Below the pieces are notes generated by a model. The model worked only from the letters and a program-made list of their open reading frames with translations. It made no database searches and was not told where the DNA came from. A program made the translations under genes and the position numbers. Positions 19,210 through 28,116 of a DNA stretch of 64,000 bases are shown one piece after another; position 1 is the stretch's first letter, and each line of letters opens with the position of its first letter. The stretch covers positions 930,001 through 994,000 of the forward strand of contig NC_017934.1 of NCBI RefSeq assembly GCF_000147715.2, in the 5' to 3' direction. The DNA comes from Mesotoga prima MesG1.Ag.4.2 (lineage in GTDB: Bacteria; Thermotogota; Thermotogae; Petrotogales; Kosmotogaceae).

Positions 19210-19953
19210 TCAGTAAGGGAAGACCTTGCGCCCGTCTTTGGGCAAAGGCGGATCACTCATCGTGACGCCAGCAATCTTCGCGAAGTTCATTATTAGTTTC
19301 CAGCCAGGAGGGTTGCTCAGAAATCGCCCCTGTGTTTCCGGGTGAAACTGAACCCCATAAATTGGTTTGTCTTTATGCTTCATCATTTGTAACGGGGTAA
19401 CATTTCCTTTTGCAAGGATTTCGAATTCCTCTGGTAAAGACGCCACCGCATAGGAATGGTTCTCCCAAACAAGAAGTCCATCCTCGAATCCGTCAAATAT
19501 CTCGTCCTGTTTTACAAAGGTTATTTCATGCCAACGTCGCTCCTCACTGTAATACAAAACGGAACCAAATACTCTCGAAATTATCTGATGTCCAAGACAT
19601 ATTCCCAGAATGGGGACTTCTCCTCTAAGGATTATCTCTCCACCCTGGTAAATTCTGTTGTTCCAGTCTATGTAGTTTCGCATCGAATCGCCGCCTGCAA
19701 TTATTACTGCGGAGTACAGATTTTCATCTTGCGGGAGTTCATCATTGAAAATATTGTAAATCCTGTATTCTATGCCCTGTTCAGCCAGTGAACGTTCAAT
19801 GGGTGAGAGCTTTGTTTCGTACGCCGGGTCATTCAGGAAGAGAGCAACAGGTCCACAGTTTTCAGAAGCAGAAACAAAACTTGCCGGGAAGCAAATTGCT
19901 AGTAGAAACATGATTGCCGCGCCAACCTTCTGAATTACCGTTTTTTCTTTCAT
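19210..19953 (-). CDS. Exported class I glutamine amidotransferase-like protein
   Basis: About 247 aa with a Sec-type signal peptide (MKEKTVIQK then a hydrophobic stretch, cleavage near SASENC, possibly at a Cys). The rest is a class I amidotransferase fold: nucleophile Cys119 in GICLGHQ and the His-Glu pair in GVQFHPETQG. A free-standing GATase domain in the periplasm is unusual, since these normally feed ammonia to a synthase or hydrolyse gamma-glutamyl compounds. Peptidase activity on gamma-glutamyl compounds is one possibility. ATG 19953 follows GAGGTG. The tRNA-Leu promoter overlaps its 5' end on the other strand. Confidence 0.8.
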   Translation of the reverse strand: MKEKTVIQKVGAAIMFLLAICFPASFVSASENCGPVALFLNDPAYETKLSPIERSLAEQGIEYRIYNIFNDELPQDENLYSAVIIAGGDSMRNYIDWNNRIYQGGEIILRGEVPILGICLGHQIISRVFGSVLYYSEERRWHEITFVKQDEIFDGFEDGLLVWENHSYAVASLPEEFEILAKGNVTPLQMMKHKDKPIYGVQFHPETQGRFLSNPPGWKLIMNFAKIAGVTMSDPPLPKDGRKVFPY

Positions 19954-19959
19954 TGACTC

Positions 19960-19988
19960 TTGACACCTCATACAGCGAATGATAAACT
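19960..19988 (+). promoter_or_regulatory. Promoter of tRNA-Leu
   Basis: TTGACA (19960-19965), 17-nt spacer, TAAACT (19983-19988), with the tRNA starting 14 nt after the -10. The element overlaps the region upstream of the divergent amidotransferase-like gene. Confidence 0.75.
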
Positions 19989-20002
19989 ACTATTTGTGCG
20001 AT

Positions 20003-20090
20003 GCCGGGGTGGTGAAATTGGCAGACACGCATGATTCAGGTTCATGTGGGCATACCGCCTGTGCGGGTTCAAGTCCCGCCCCCGGCACCA
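20003..20090 (+). tRNA. tRNA-Leu (anticodon CAG)
   Basis: Class II cloverleaf with encoded CCA. Acceptor GCCGGGG pairs with CCCCGGC; the anticodon stem CATGA/TCATG encloses loop TTCAGGT, giving anticodon CAG; a long variable arm follows; the T-arm is GCGGG TTCAAGT CCCGC. It reads leucine CUG codons. Confidence 0.97.
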
Positions 20091-20101
20091 TATTTTCTCA
20101 G

Positions 20102-20126
20102 AGAGGATGCAATATTTCCTCTTTTT
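20102..20126 (+). terminator. Probable terminator after tRNA-Leu
   Basis: AGAGGA / TCCTCT stem (6 bp) with a 9-nt AT-rich loop, followed by TTTT, 12 nt after the tRNA CCA end. The stem is short. Confidence 0.5.
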
Positions 20127-20215
20127 CATTCTTATATTGAACTCAAACTTTTTGCCTTCTGTATTTCTTAAAGTCTGTGACTACTCTTCTATCTTATTTT
20201 AGTTTTTTTGGATTC

Positions 20216-21700
20216 TCACAATCCTGCTCTCCTGAAGAGAAGCTTTCGAACTTCCATAAACTCGTTCCCAAAATACCTGTCATTTATGTGATCGGGAACG
20301 ATTCTTCTGATATCTTCAAACAGCTCCTCAACAGCAATACTTGATTTTTTTGGATGCCTGAACGACAGCGCTCTAAAAGCAAGAAGTGCCTCAATAGAAA
20401 TCATTGTCGCGAGATTGTCAACTATCATCCAGAGCTTGCGTGCTCCCCATGCACCCATACTTACATGATCTTCCTGAAAACCAGAAGTCGGAATAGAGTC
20501 GGCGGAAGCGGGATGTGCAAGTGTCTTGTTTTCCGAGGCAAGTGCCGCTGCGGTATACTGCCACAGCATGTAACCGGAATTCAGTCCCTCGTCACCATTT
20601 GTCAGGAAGGCGGGCAGATCGTTAAGCTTTGGATTTACAAGTCTGTCTACTCGTCTCTCTATCATGTTACCCATATCGGTGAGTGCAATCGACAGAAAGT
20701 CCATTGCAAGAGCTATTGGCTCACCATGGAAGTTACCTCCGGATATAACATCGCCATTCTCAAAGATGAGCGGATTATCAGTCGCTGAATTGATCTCTAT
20801 TTCCAGGACCGATTTGACATAGTCTAACGTATCCTTGACCGCGCCGTAGACCTGCGGAATGGTTCTGAGCGTGTAAGCGTCTTGAACACGGTCGCAGTCC
20901 AAATGGGAGGTTCTAATCTCGCTTCCTTCTAGCAAACTTTTCATTCTTCCGGCGACGTAGCCCTGCCCTCTATGTGGTCGAGCACTATGAACCCTTTCGT
21001 CGAAGGGAGACGTACTGCCCATAAGGGCATCAACCGACATTGCCGAAACGAGAATTGCCTGTTCAAAAAGCCTTGAAGCAATATATGTTGAGCAGCCGCC
21101 TATTCCTGCCATAAAAGCGGTGCCGTTAAGGAGACTTAGCCCCTCTTTAGATTTCAAAATAATAGGTTCAAGATTTCTACTCTTAAGAGCTTGAAGAGAA
21201 GGAACAACACTTCCTTCGAGAGTACAATATCCTTCTCCAATAAGTGACATGGCAACATGTGCCAATGGTGCAAGATCTCCGCTGGCTCCGACCGATCCTT
21301 TTGAAGGTACGACAGGAACAATGTCTTCATTGAGAAGGTCGAGAATTCTTTGTACCAAGCATTTTCTAACTCCTGAAAAGCCTTTCAAAAGAGAATTTGC
21401 TCTAACCAACATTATTGCTCTTACTAGTTCTTGACGAAGGGGTTCTCCCACACCGGCCGCATGAGAAAGAACGATATTCTTCTGGAGAGCATCTAGATCT
21501 TTAGAAGAAATTCGGTGATCTGCAAGAACCCCGAATCCCGTATTAACCCCATAGATCGTTTTTTCCTTGCTGATGAGCTCTAGGGATCTTCGTCTTTCGT
21601 CTAGAAGCCGCGCAGCGCTTTCTTCAATACTGCAGAATTCCTTCTTGAAGGCCACTTCAAAGATATCCGACAGTGTAAGATGTTGTCCGTCAATCAGCAC
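20216..21700 (-). CDS. hutH: Histidine ammonia-lyase
   Basis: Deaminates L-histidine to trans-urocanate and ammonia (494 aa). The MIO cofactor triad Ala139-Ser140-Gly141 is in GSVGASGDLAPLAHVA, the active-site Tyr50 in YGVNTGFGVLA, and LSHAAGVGEP carries the Ser-His pair typical of histidine rather than tyrosine/phenylalanine lyases. SATDNPLIF and HPASADSIPTSGFQEDHVSMG are conserved. GTG 21700 has GGAGGTG upstream. It is the last gene of an amino-acid ABC importer operon, and no urocanase (hutU), hutI or hutG is in the window. Confidence 0.92.
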   Translation of the reverse strand: MLIDGQHLTLSDIFEVAFKKEFCSIEESAARLLDERRRSLELISKEKTIYGVNTGFGVLADHRISSKDLDALQKNIVLSHAAGVGEPLRQELVRAIMLVRANSLLKGFSGVRKCLVQRILDLLNEDIVPVVPSKGSVGASGDLAPLAHVAMSLIGEGYCTLEGSVVPSLQALKSRNLEPIILKSKEGLSLLNGTAFMAGIGGCSTYIASRLFEQAILVSAMSVDALMGSTSPFDERVHSARPHRGQGYVAGRMKSLLEGSEIRTSHLDCDRVQDAYTLRTIPQVYGAVKDTLDYVKSVLEIEINSATDNPLIFENGDVISGGNFHGEPIALAMDFLSIALTDMGNMIERRVDRLVNPKLNDLPAFLTNGDEGLNSGYMLWQYTAAALASENKTLAHPASADSIPTSGFQEDHVSMGAWGARKLWMIVDNLATMISIEALLAFRALSFRHPKKSSIAVEELFEDIRRIVPDHINDRYFGNEFMEVRKLLFRRAGL

Positions 21701-21765
21701 TGACCCACCTCCAGAATCGTTTGATTGTTTTCAAACAGATTTCAGTCATTATCAGCATTTCTTAA

Positions 21766-22437
21766 TTATCTTACCCATTCTAGTCCGGGTATCTCAACCT
21801 TCTTTTCGAGTATGCTGAATATTTTAGTGAAGAAGAGAACCACAACTAGATAGATCACAGCAACGACGAGATACACTTCGAAAAACTGAAAGTTTCGTGA
21901 GGCAATAAACTTTGCCTGAGCCATTAGTTCCGGTGCGCCAACAATATAAGCAAGAGAAGTATACTTCAAGAGGTATATGAACTCATTTGTCCATGCTGGA
22001 ATTACTCTTCTGAACGCCTGGGGCATAATGATCTGCAGAATCGCCTGCCATTTTGTCATTCCGAGAGATCTGGCCGCCTTCATCTGGTTACCTGAAATGG
22101 ACTGAATAGATCCTCTCAAATACTCCGCCTGATAACAACCGCTGTTGATGGCAAAACCAATGATTGCGGCCGCGAACGGGGAGAGATTCATTCCGAGAGG
22201 TGGAAGCCCATAATACAGAATGAACAACTGTACGAGAAGTGGTGTACCTCTTATTATTTCAATAATTGCGGTCGCAACACCATGGAAGAGTTTGTTTCCA
22301 TAAACTCTTGCTATTGCGAGGATGACTCCAATAATAAATCCGATTACCACTGCAATCAAAGTCATTTCGAGAGTAACCCCAAGGCCTTCCAGAAATTTGG
22401 GCCAGTAGTTAACGACAATTTTCCAGATCCTATCCAC
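21766..22437 (-). CDS. Polar amino-acid ABC transporter permease (second)
   Basis: Inner-membrane HisM/HisQ-type permease (~223 aa). It shows GLGVTLEMTLIAVVIGFIIGVILAIARVYG, REGION IIRGTPLLVQLFILYYGLPP and the EAA-like ATPase loop [26 protein letters not shown] 22437 lies 1 nt after the ATPase stop with GGGAG 8 nt upstream, so translation is coupled. It pairs with the permease at 23191-23838. Confidence 0.92.
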   Translation of the reverse strand: MDRIWKIVVNYWPKFLEGLGVTLEMTLIAVVIGFIIGVILAIARVYGNKLFHGVATAIIEIIRGTPLLVQLFILYYGLPPLGMNLSPFAAAIIGFAINSGCYQAEYLRGSIQSISGNQMKAARSLGMTKWQAILQIIMPQAFRRVIPAWTNEFIYLLKYTSLAYIVGAPELMAQAKFIASRNFQFFEVYLVVAVIYLVVVLFFTKIFSILEKKVEIPGLEWVR

Positions 22438-22438
22438 T

Positions 22439-23194
22439 TCATTCACTCCCGTAAAGCTCACTGAGCTTGAAGAGGAATTCCTTCGTTCGAGGATTCTTTG
22501 GATTCTTGAACATTTCTTCAGGGGAACTCTGTTCAACAATATGACCGTGTTCCATAAAGATGATCTCATCAGATACAGTTCTTGCAAACCCCATTTCATG
22601 AGTCACAACAAGCATTGTCATGCCACTTTCAGCCAGGTTCTTCATCACTGACAGTACTTCTCCAATCAGTTCTGGATCTAAAGCCGATGTGGGTTCATCA
22701 AAAAGAATGATTTTTGGGCTCATTGCTAACGCACGAGCGATTCCGACCCTTTGCTTCTGACCACCTGATAGCTGAGCGGGATACATATTCGCTTCTCTCT
22801 CCAGCCCAACTCTTGTAAGCTCTTTCATTGCAATCTCTTTTGCGAAATCCTTCTCGATTTTCTTCACCTTGGTGAGGCCTACCATGACGTTTTTTAGAGC
22901 CGTAAGATGGTTGAAAAGCCCGAAATCCTGGAAGACAAAGCCTATCTCCTGACGAATCTTGTTTATATTTTTAGCAGATGTAACCTCTTCCTCTTCGAGC
23001 CAGATCTGGCCACTGTCGGGAGTAACAAGCATATTTATACAGGAAAGAAGCGTACTCTTGCCGGTTCCACTAGGACCGATAATTACTTTAGTCTCTCCCT
23101 CCTTCATGTCAAAGGATACGCCTTTCAAGACTTCTTTGTCACCGAAGGCCTTCTTGAGATTCTCGACTCTTAGTACGACTCTTTCCTTACTCAT
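22439..23194 (-). CDS. Polar amino-acid ABC transporter ATP-binding protein
   Basis: GlnQ/HisP-type ATPase (251 aa). Walker [18 protein letters not shown], signature [17 protein letters not shown], Walker [21 protein letters not shown] and H-loop VTHEMGFAR are all intact. The first codons overlap the stop of the upstream permease. The HutH gene at the operon end suggests histidine as cargo; this is inference. Confidence 0.94.
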   Translation of the reverse strand: MSKERVVLRVENLKKAFGDKEVLKGVSFDMKEGETKVIIGPSGTGKSTLLSCINMLVTPDSGQIWLEEEEVTSAKNINKIRQEIGFVFQDFGLFNHLTALKNVMVGLTKVKKIEKDFAKEIAMKELTRVGLEREANMYPAQLSGGQKQRVGIARALAMSPKIILFDEPTSALDPELIGEVLSVMKNLAESGMTMLVVTHEMGFARTVSDEIIFMEHGHIVEQSSPEEMFKNPKNPRTKEFLFKLSELYGSE

Positions 23195-23838
23195 CTTACC
23201 GTCTCCTTTACATCGAATCCAGGAATTGCAAGTCGTTTTTCAACGCTTCCCAGAGTCTTGTTGATAGCGATTGTTACTATGAAATACATTACTGCAACCG
23301 TGAGGTAGATCAGCATAGGCTCATATTTGGTGGCGATTATGTATCCTCCCTGGCGGAGAAGCTCAGTTACTCCAAGTGCGTACGCAAGTGAAGAATCCTT
23401 CAGTACGATAGTGAATTCGTTTGTCCATGGTGGAAGGGCTATTCTTATTGCCTGAGGAAGAACAATATTGATGAAACCTTTTAGATTAGTCATTCCCAGA
23501 GATCTTGCAGCTCTCATTTGAGCCGAACTGACCGAGTTTATTGCTCCCCTGAAAATCTGAGACTGATATGCCGAGGATCTGAAACCTAACCCAATTATCA
23601 CCGCAGCGAAGGGGGAGAATCTTATTCCGATCTTTGGAAATCCATAGAATATTAGAAAGAGAATTACCAGTTCCGGAATACTTCTGAGGATTTTTTCATA
23701 GCCTGCAATGAGGGCTTTGATCCACTTGTTTCCGTAGACCTGGCCAAAAGAAATGGGGAGGGCCAGAACCAGGCCCAACCCCAAAGTTAAGAAAGTGATT
23801 TGAAGTGTCACCCACATTCCTGAGAGGAGTGCGGGCAT
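23191..23838 (-). CDS. Polar amino-acid ABC transporter permease (first)
   Basis: HisQ/GlnP-type permease. It has [52 protein letters not shown] and the EAA loop [23 protein letters not shown]. The annotated ATG 23838 (215 aa) lacks a ribosome site and trims the usual N-terminal lead. The frame is open upstream to 23880 but contains no ATG, GTG or TTG, only ATC/ATA/ATT codons after a GGGCGGGGG tract. A non-canonical start near 23871-23868 is possible. Confidence 0.88.
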   Translation of the reverse strand: MPALLSGMWVTLQITFLTLGLGLVLALPISFGQVYGNKWIKALIAGYEKILRSIPELVILFLIFYGFPKIGIRFSPFAAVIIGLGFRSSAYQSQIFRGAINSVSSAQMRAARSLGMTNLKGFINIVLPQAIRIALPPWTNEFTIVLKDSSLAYALGVTELLRQGGYIIATKYEPMLIYLTVAVMYFIVTIAINKTLGSVEKRLAIPGFDVKETVR

Positions 23839-23887
23839 AGAATCTGCAATGAGTGCGAGTTTATCTATGATTACCCCCGCCCTTCAC

Positions 23888-24610
23888 TTAGAAGTGCTTG
23901 AGATTCAGTTCGTTCAATCTACCGGACTCTTCGAGTCGAGCAATACCCTCATTTATCAAATTCAAAAGGTCTTTGTTAGACTTGTTTACCGCAATCCCAT
24001 AGTCTTCGTATGTCTTGATGACCCCAACGATCTTCACCGGTCTGACCTTTGCAAAACTCTCTGCTACTGGCGCGTCGAGAACAATGGCATCGATGTTCTT
24101 GTTTACAAGATCTGTCATGGCAAGAACATAAGTGTCGTATCTCTTAAAATCACCGGTAAGAATCTTGGTTTTGACTAGATTGTCTTCAACCCAGAGATCA
24201 CCGGTCGTGCCCGTCTGGACACCGATGTTATGTTTCCCAAACAGAACTGTCACAGTCAATTCGCTGTCATCCCTTACAACAACACTCTGATCAGCTGTCC
24301 AGTATGGTTTCGAGAATGACACTACTTCTTCTCTTTCTGGTGTAATCGTCATTCCTGAAATAACTATGTCGATATTTCCGGAAGCTAGAGCAGCGATTAG
24401 CGAATCAAAACTCATATCTCTGATTTCAATTTCGAAATCCATTTCTTCAGCGATAGCTTTGATCAGATCGATGTCGAATCCCACAAATTCACCATTCTCT
24501 ACGTACTCAAATGGTGGAAAGTCAGCGCTTGTTCCAACCACGTACTTTGCTCCAAATCCGAACCCAGTCGAAACCAGTAGAGCTAGTAACACTAGTAAAG
24601 CCTTTTTCAT
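23888..24610 (-). CDS. Polar amino-acid ABC transporter substrate-binding protein
   Basis: Family 3 periplasmic binding protein (~240 aa) with signal peptide (MKKALLVLLALLVSTGFGFG). Ligand-binding landmarks: YVVGTSADFPPFEYVENGEFVGFDIDLI, FDSLIAALASGNIDIVISGMTITPERE and VQTGTTGDLWVED. ATG 24610 has AGGAGGGG upstream. First gene of the importer-hutH operon; a histidine or related ligand is likely from context only. Confidence 0.93.
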   Translation of the reverse strand: MKKALLVLLALLVSTGFGFGAKYVVGTSADFPPFEYVENGEFVGFDIDLIKAIAEEMDFEIEIRDMSFDSLIAALASGNIDIVISGMTITPEREEVVSFSKPYWTADQSVVVRDDSELTVTVLFGKHNIGVQTGTTGDLWVEDNLVKTKILTGDFKRYDTYVLAMTDLVNKNIDAIVLDAPVAESFAKVRPVKIVGVIKTYEDYGIAVNKSNKDLLNLINEGIARLEESGRLNELNLKHF

Positions 24611-24883
24611 GATACCCCTCCTTATGCTCAAAGATGAAGTGATTGTATATCAACATGCTTTCATTAGAACGAACTGTGCGTGCAGCTTTCGAAAAGAATC
24701 AAGAAAGGTTTGGCAACAATGAGTTACAGTGTAGCCATGACCTCTCTTCTTTGATTCGAAAAATGAAATGAAAAAGCTGTCCAAGTTGCCAGTCCGGTGT
24801 TCAAGATATACACCTTCTTGAGTTATGACTACTCATAGACATTATACCCTTTAGAAACACTTGAGCCAAAAACAACTGTTAAC

Positions 24884-25957
24884 ATGGTGATGGTGATGGA
24901 GATGAAAATCGGTATTGCATTGAGTGGCGGTGTCGACAGTGCCGTAGCGGCCGCTCGATTGATTAGACAGGGAAACGACGTAATTGGTTATCACATGATA
25001 GTTCTTGAGGGCAACCCGCTAGCAAATGCGGCTGCCGATGATGCAAAAGCCGTTGCCGACCATCTCGGTATAGAGCTGAAGATTGTAGATTTGCGCGAGG
25101 AGTTTAGAAGGATACTCAATTACTTCACCACTTCTTACATGAGTGGGGAGACGCCAAATCCTTGCGTCGTATGCAACGATTCGATAAAATTCGGATTGCT
25201 ACTCGAGCGTATGTTCTCTTTCGGAGAGGAGAAGATAGCCACAGGCCATTACGCAAGACTTGTCTCCCTGGATGAAAATGTTTTTTTGGCAAGAGCACTT
25301 GACAGAGCGAAGGATCAGTCGTATTTCCTTTCGAGAATCGGGAAGCACAAATTGCACGACATTCTCTTTCCTCTGGGTGAAATGACGAAGGAAGAAGTCA
25401 GGCAAGAGGCTTCGGGGATTGATCTTCCCGTCCACTCGAAGAAAGACTCTCAGGAGATCTGTTTCATTCCCGACGGAGACTACAGAAGCTTTCTGAAGTC
25501 GCGGGGGATAGAGGGTAATCCGGGACCTATAACGGATGAAAGCGGAATTCTATTGGGAAGACATACCGGACTTTCGGGATACACCATCGGGCAACGTAAG
25601 GGAATAGGTTTTTCTGGGAGAGATCGCTACTATGTAAAGAGGCTTGATTTGAAGAACAACAAACTCATTCTCGCCCAAAGGCAGAGTTTAATGTCAGAAG
25701 CCTTGGTTGCTAAAGATCCTAACTGGTATATAGACCCTGGAGAAGAATTCGATTGCCTCTGCAAAATAAGGAGCTCCATGAAACCTGTTTCTGCCAAAGT
25801 GACCATCGTAAGTGGTGAGAAAATTAGAGTAGATTTTCAAGAGAAAGTGTGGGCGGTTACTCCTGGACAACTTGCCGTCTTCTATATCGACGATCTGGTA
25901 GTAGGAAGCGCGTTCATTGAGGAAAACTGTATTCTTGAAAGTGAAGGGAACACGTGA
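24884..25957 (+). CDS. mnmA: tRNA-specific 2-thiouridylase MnmA
   Basis: ATP-dependent thiolation of U34 in tRNA-Glu/Gln/Lys (about 357 aa). PP-loop IALSGGVDSAVAAARL, first catalytic Cys in TPNPCVVCNDSIKF, ATGHYARL, AKDQSYFLSRI, second Cys in KKDSQEICFIPDGDYRSFL, and GYTIGQRKGIGFSG all match MnmA. Four in-frame ATGs (24884, 24890, 24896, 24902) compete; the last gives the usual MKIGIALSGG start. tRNA-Pro lies right after, with its promoter inside the mnmA 3' end. Confidence 0.93.
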   Translation: MVMVMEMKIGIALSGGVDSAVAAARLIRQGNDVIGYHMIVLEGNPLANAAADDAKAVADHLGIELKIVDLREEFRRILNYFTTSYMSGETPNPCVVCNDSIKFGLLLERMFSFGEEKIATGHYARLVSLDENVFLARALDRAKDQSYFLSRIGKHKLHDILFPLGEMTKEEVRQEASGIDLPVHSKKDSQEICFIPDGDYRSFLKSRGIEGNPGPITDESGILLGRHTGLSGYTIGQRKGIGFSGRDRYYVKRLDLKNNKLILAQRQSLMSEALVAKDPNWYIDPGEEFDCLCKIRSSMKPVSAKVTIVSGEKIRVDFQEKVWAVTPGQLAVFYIDDLVVGSAFIEENCILESEGNT

Positions 25958-25963
25958 TAGAAT
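25935..25963 (+). promoter_or_regulatory. Promoter of tRNA-Pro
   Basis: TTGAAA (25935-25940), 17-nt spacer, TAGAAT (25958-25963), 8 nt before the tRNA. The -35 lies inside the mnmA coding end. Confidence 0.75.
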
Positions 25964-25971
25964 TTTGCAGA

Positions 25972-26047
25972 CAGGAAGTAGTTCAGTTGGAAGAACGCTG
26001 GTTTCGGGAACCAGAGGTCCGGGGTTCGAGTCCCCGCTTCCTGACCA
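25972..26047 (+). tRNA. tRNA-Pro (anticodon CGG)
   Basis: Class I cloverleaf with encoded CCA. Acceptor CAGGAAG/CTTCCTG, D-arm GTTC..GAAC, anticodon stem CTGGT/ACCAG with loop TTCGGGA (anticodon CGG), T-arm CGGGG TTCGAGT CCCCG. Confidence 0.97.
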
Positions 26048-26050
26048 GAG

Positions 26051-26076
26051 CAGGCCCAGTGGGGTCTGTTTTTTTT
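26051..26076 (+). terminator. Rho-independent terminator after tRNA-Pro
   Basis: CAGGCCC / GGGTCTG stem (7 bp, one G-U) with a 4-nt loop followed by eight T. It closes the mnmA/tRNA-Pro transcript. Confidence 0.88.
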
Positions 26077-26130
26077 GGCCCAGGAAAATCACCTGACTCT
26101 CCAGATGATCGTTTGTTTGAGTTGATCTGC

Positions 26131-26136
26131 TAGAAT
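26131..26136 (+). promoter_or_regulatory. Extended -10 element upstream of the VWA protein gene
   Basis: TAGAAT preceded by TGC (an extended -10, TGn). No good -35 was seen. It lies 64 nt before the ATG at 26200. Confidence 0.4.
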
Positions 26137-26199
26137 TTGCTCACAGAGATTTGTTCTCTTTGTCTTCTCCTCTGATCGATCGATCTGGAGGTGGATCTT

Positions 26200-28116
26200 A
26201 TGAAAAGGATAGGCTTCCTATTTTTATTATTCTCACTTTTTCTGATCACAACTGTTTATTCGAAAACGCTTGAACTGAAAAGCTGGCAAATATGGGATTT
26301 CAGCTACAACGGCATTCATGGGGTTTGCTGCGCCGTCAGCGTCAAGAACGGAGAGATCCCCGTCACGGGACTCTCATTTGAAGACTTCACCATAACCGAG
26401 ACTCTCGTAGACGAGTACGGGAATGTCTTGTCAAAGGCCGAAATTGCTCCGGAGCAGAGAGAAGACCAGTTTGGTGGCATTGGATTCTGGGAAAGATCAG
26501 TATCTTCCTCGAAAATCGATCTGGTCTTTCTCATAGATAAGACTGGCTCAATGGCGGATCAAATCGAGTCGATCAAGTCAGAACTGAAGGAATTCGTGAA
26601 TCGACTCGAAGCTGATGCATGTGACTTCAGGGTGGCGGTTCTGCTATTTGAAGCAGCGTTGCTGGAAGAGCCCGGAAGAAAACCGCCGGACCATCCATTT
26701 TATGGAGCTATGGAAATGGACGAACTTCTCCTCGCTATCGAGGAAATCGAAACGGCAGGCGAATGGCATATAAACACCTGGAGTTATGATGCAATCCTCT
26801 TCAGCAGTCAGCTTGAATTCCGTGAAGACTCCAGAGCAGTTTTAGTAGTCATTACAGACACTCTTCCGGAGACCGTTCACGGACCATTCTGGTACTTTTC
26901 CGGAGGCAGTGTTGCAACGAAAAGAGCCGTGGAAATCGCGCTGGAAGAAAGGGGCATTGAGCTGGAATACTTCCAGCCCGAGGAGTCTGAACTGGCGCAC
27001 ATGGAGAATTATAACAGGCTCATAAACCCCGCATTGAGCGAGTCGAATTTTGACCATCTGGCAGGAGCCGTTTCTCTCGGCTGGCCATTCAAACAGGATC
27101 TCATCAAAGTCGATGCGCTGCCCGTTTCTGAATCGATTTATTACCTCTCCTGGAATTCTGGTCTTGATGAGATTACAGATTACTATCGGAAAGAAGGTTT
27201 CAAAGTTGAAGTGGACGTAAAATGTGGTGATGAGCATGTCTCTTTATCGTATTCGCCATTTTTCGATGAAGAAGGCTATCTTCAGAGTTCAGAGGACTAC
27301 CACCTTCCCGTTCTCGATGAAGAGGGTAATCAGTTGCCCGACAAAGCCGTAGAAATGGGTTTGCTGAGAGAGTTGGGTGACCTGAAAGCATTCAGCGGGA
27401 ACTATGCTACGAAAGATGGAGTTCTGCAGTTGCGGTCGGTTGATCCGGGGGATTACCTATACAGACTCTATGCATATGGAAGAAGTTCTTACAGCTATTC
27501 CACACTTCGGCTAAAAGGTACAGGGAAAATTTCATTCGTTCAGGGAGAAGTGATACCGGATTTTGTTGTTGCCCGTACGGGCGATGCATTTCTCGAGTCG
27601 GTTAAGATCAGAGGCCTCATGGATGAATTTGTAAGCAACAAGATCGCCGTGAATGAATCTAAAGAGTTTGCAGAAAAGTCGTTGAAATGGATAGATGCGG
27701 TCGCTTCTGACGGACTGAACCTAAGGGAAATGGAAGCCCTTAAGAGAGTTTACGTTTCAGTTGGGGCGTTTTTAAATGGAATGGCTTACGCAGCAATAGA
27801 ATCCGAACGGGTAGAGAGTGATCTGCTGCAGATGGTGCGTGATACGAGGAGCATGACGCGAAAGGCAGGGCATCGATTACAGGGTATGGGGTCTCGTGAA
27901 GAGAACCGGCAATCAATTCAGGTTTCAATGCAACTGAGGAAGTTATCCCGGCATGACTTTTTGAAACTCCCTCACTTTGTCATCCCGAACTCGTTTCGGG
28001 ATCCGGGTTTGATCCTCTCTGAGGACGGTGGACCGCTGACGGACAACGTAGCCTTCAGCAGCGATCAGCGGGTCTTCGTTCTTAAGCGTGCAGCTGCTCT
28101 TAGAAGGGGATGCTGA
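26200..28116 (+). CDS. Exported von Willebrand factor A domain protein (5' part of a probably split gene)
   Basis: About 638 codons. A signal peptide (MKRIGFLFLLFSLFLITTVYS) is followed by a beta-rich lead and a VWA domain from about residue 105: KIDLVFLIDKTGSMADQIESI holds a MIDAS-type DxTGS at about 113-117, with VLVVITDTLPE further on. Target and role are unknown. The last ~65 codons look unlike protein; they include the VIPNSFRDPG peptide encoded by a palindromic repeat (27982-28002) and basic low-quality sequence up to the stop at 28116. A different frame then continues as a helical region from about 28052. GGAGGTGG precedes ATG 26200. Confidence 0.8.
   Translation: MKRIGFLFLLFSLFLITTVYSKTLELKSWQIWDFSYNGIHGVCCAVSVKNGEIPVTGLSFEDFTITETLVDEYGNVLSKAEIAPEQREDQFGGIGFWERSVSSSKIDLVFLIDKTGSMADQIESIKSELKEFVNRLEADACDFRVAVLLFEAALLEEPGRKPPDHPFYGAMEMDELLLAIEEIETAGEWHINTWSYDAILFSSQLEFREDSRAVLVVITDTLPETVHGPFWYFSGGSVATKRAVEIALEERGIELEYFQPEESELAHMENYNRLINPALSESNFDHLAGAVSLGWPFKQDLIKVDALPVSESIYYLSWNSGLDEITDYYRKEGFKVEVDVKCGDEHVSLSYSPFFDEEGYLQSSEDYHLPVLDEEGNQLPDKAVEMGLLRELGDLKAFSGNYATKDGVLQLRSVDPGDYLYRLYAYGRSSYSYSTLRLKGTGKISFVQGEVIPDFVVARTGDAFLESVKIRGLMDEFVSNKIAVNESKEFAEKSLKWIDAVASDGLNLREMEALKRVYVSVGAFLNGMAYAAIESERVESDLLQMVRDTRSMTRKAGHRLQGMGSREENRQSIQVSMQLRKLSRHDFLKLPHFVIPNSFRDPGLILSEDGGPLTDNVAFSSDQRVFVLKRAAALRRGC
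27982..28002. repeat. Palindromic repeat-like element (ATCCCGAA ... TTCGGGAT)
   Basis: Perfect 8-bp arms around a 5-nt loop, encoding VIPNSFRDPG when translated. This peptide is a familiar sign of short interspersed palindromic elements in bacterial genomes. Only one copy was found in the window. It sits where the VWA reading frame degrades. Confidence 0.6.
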
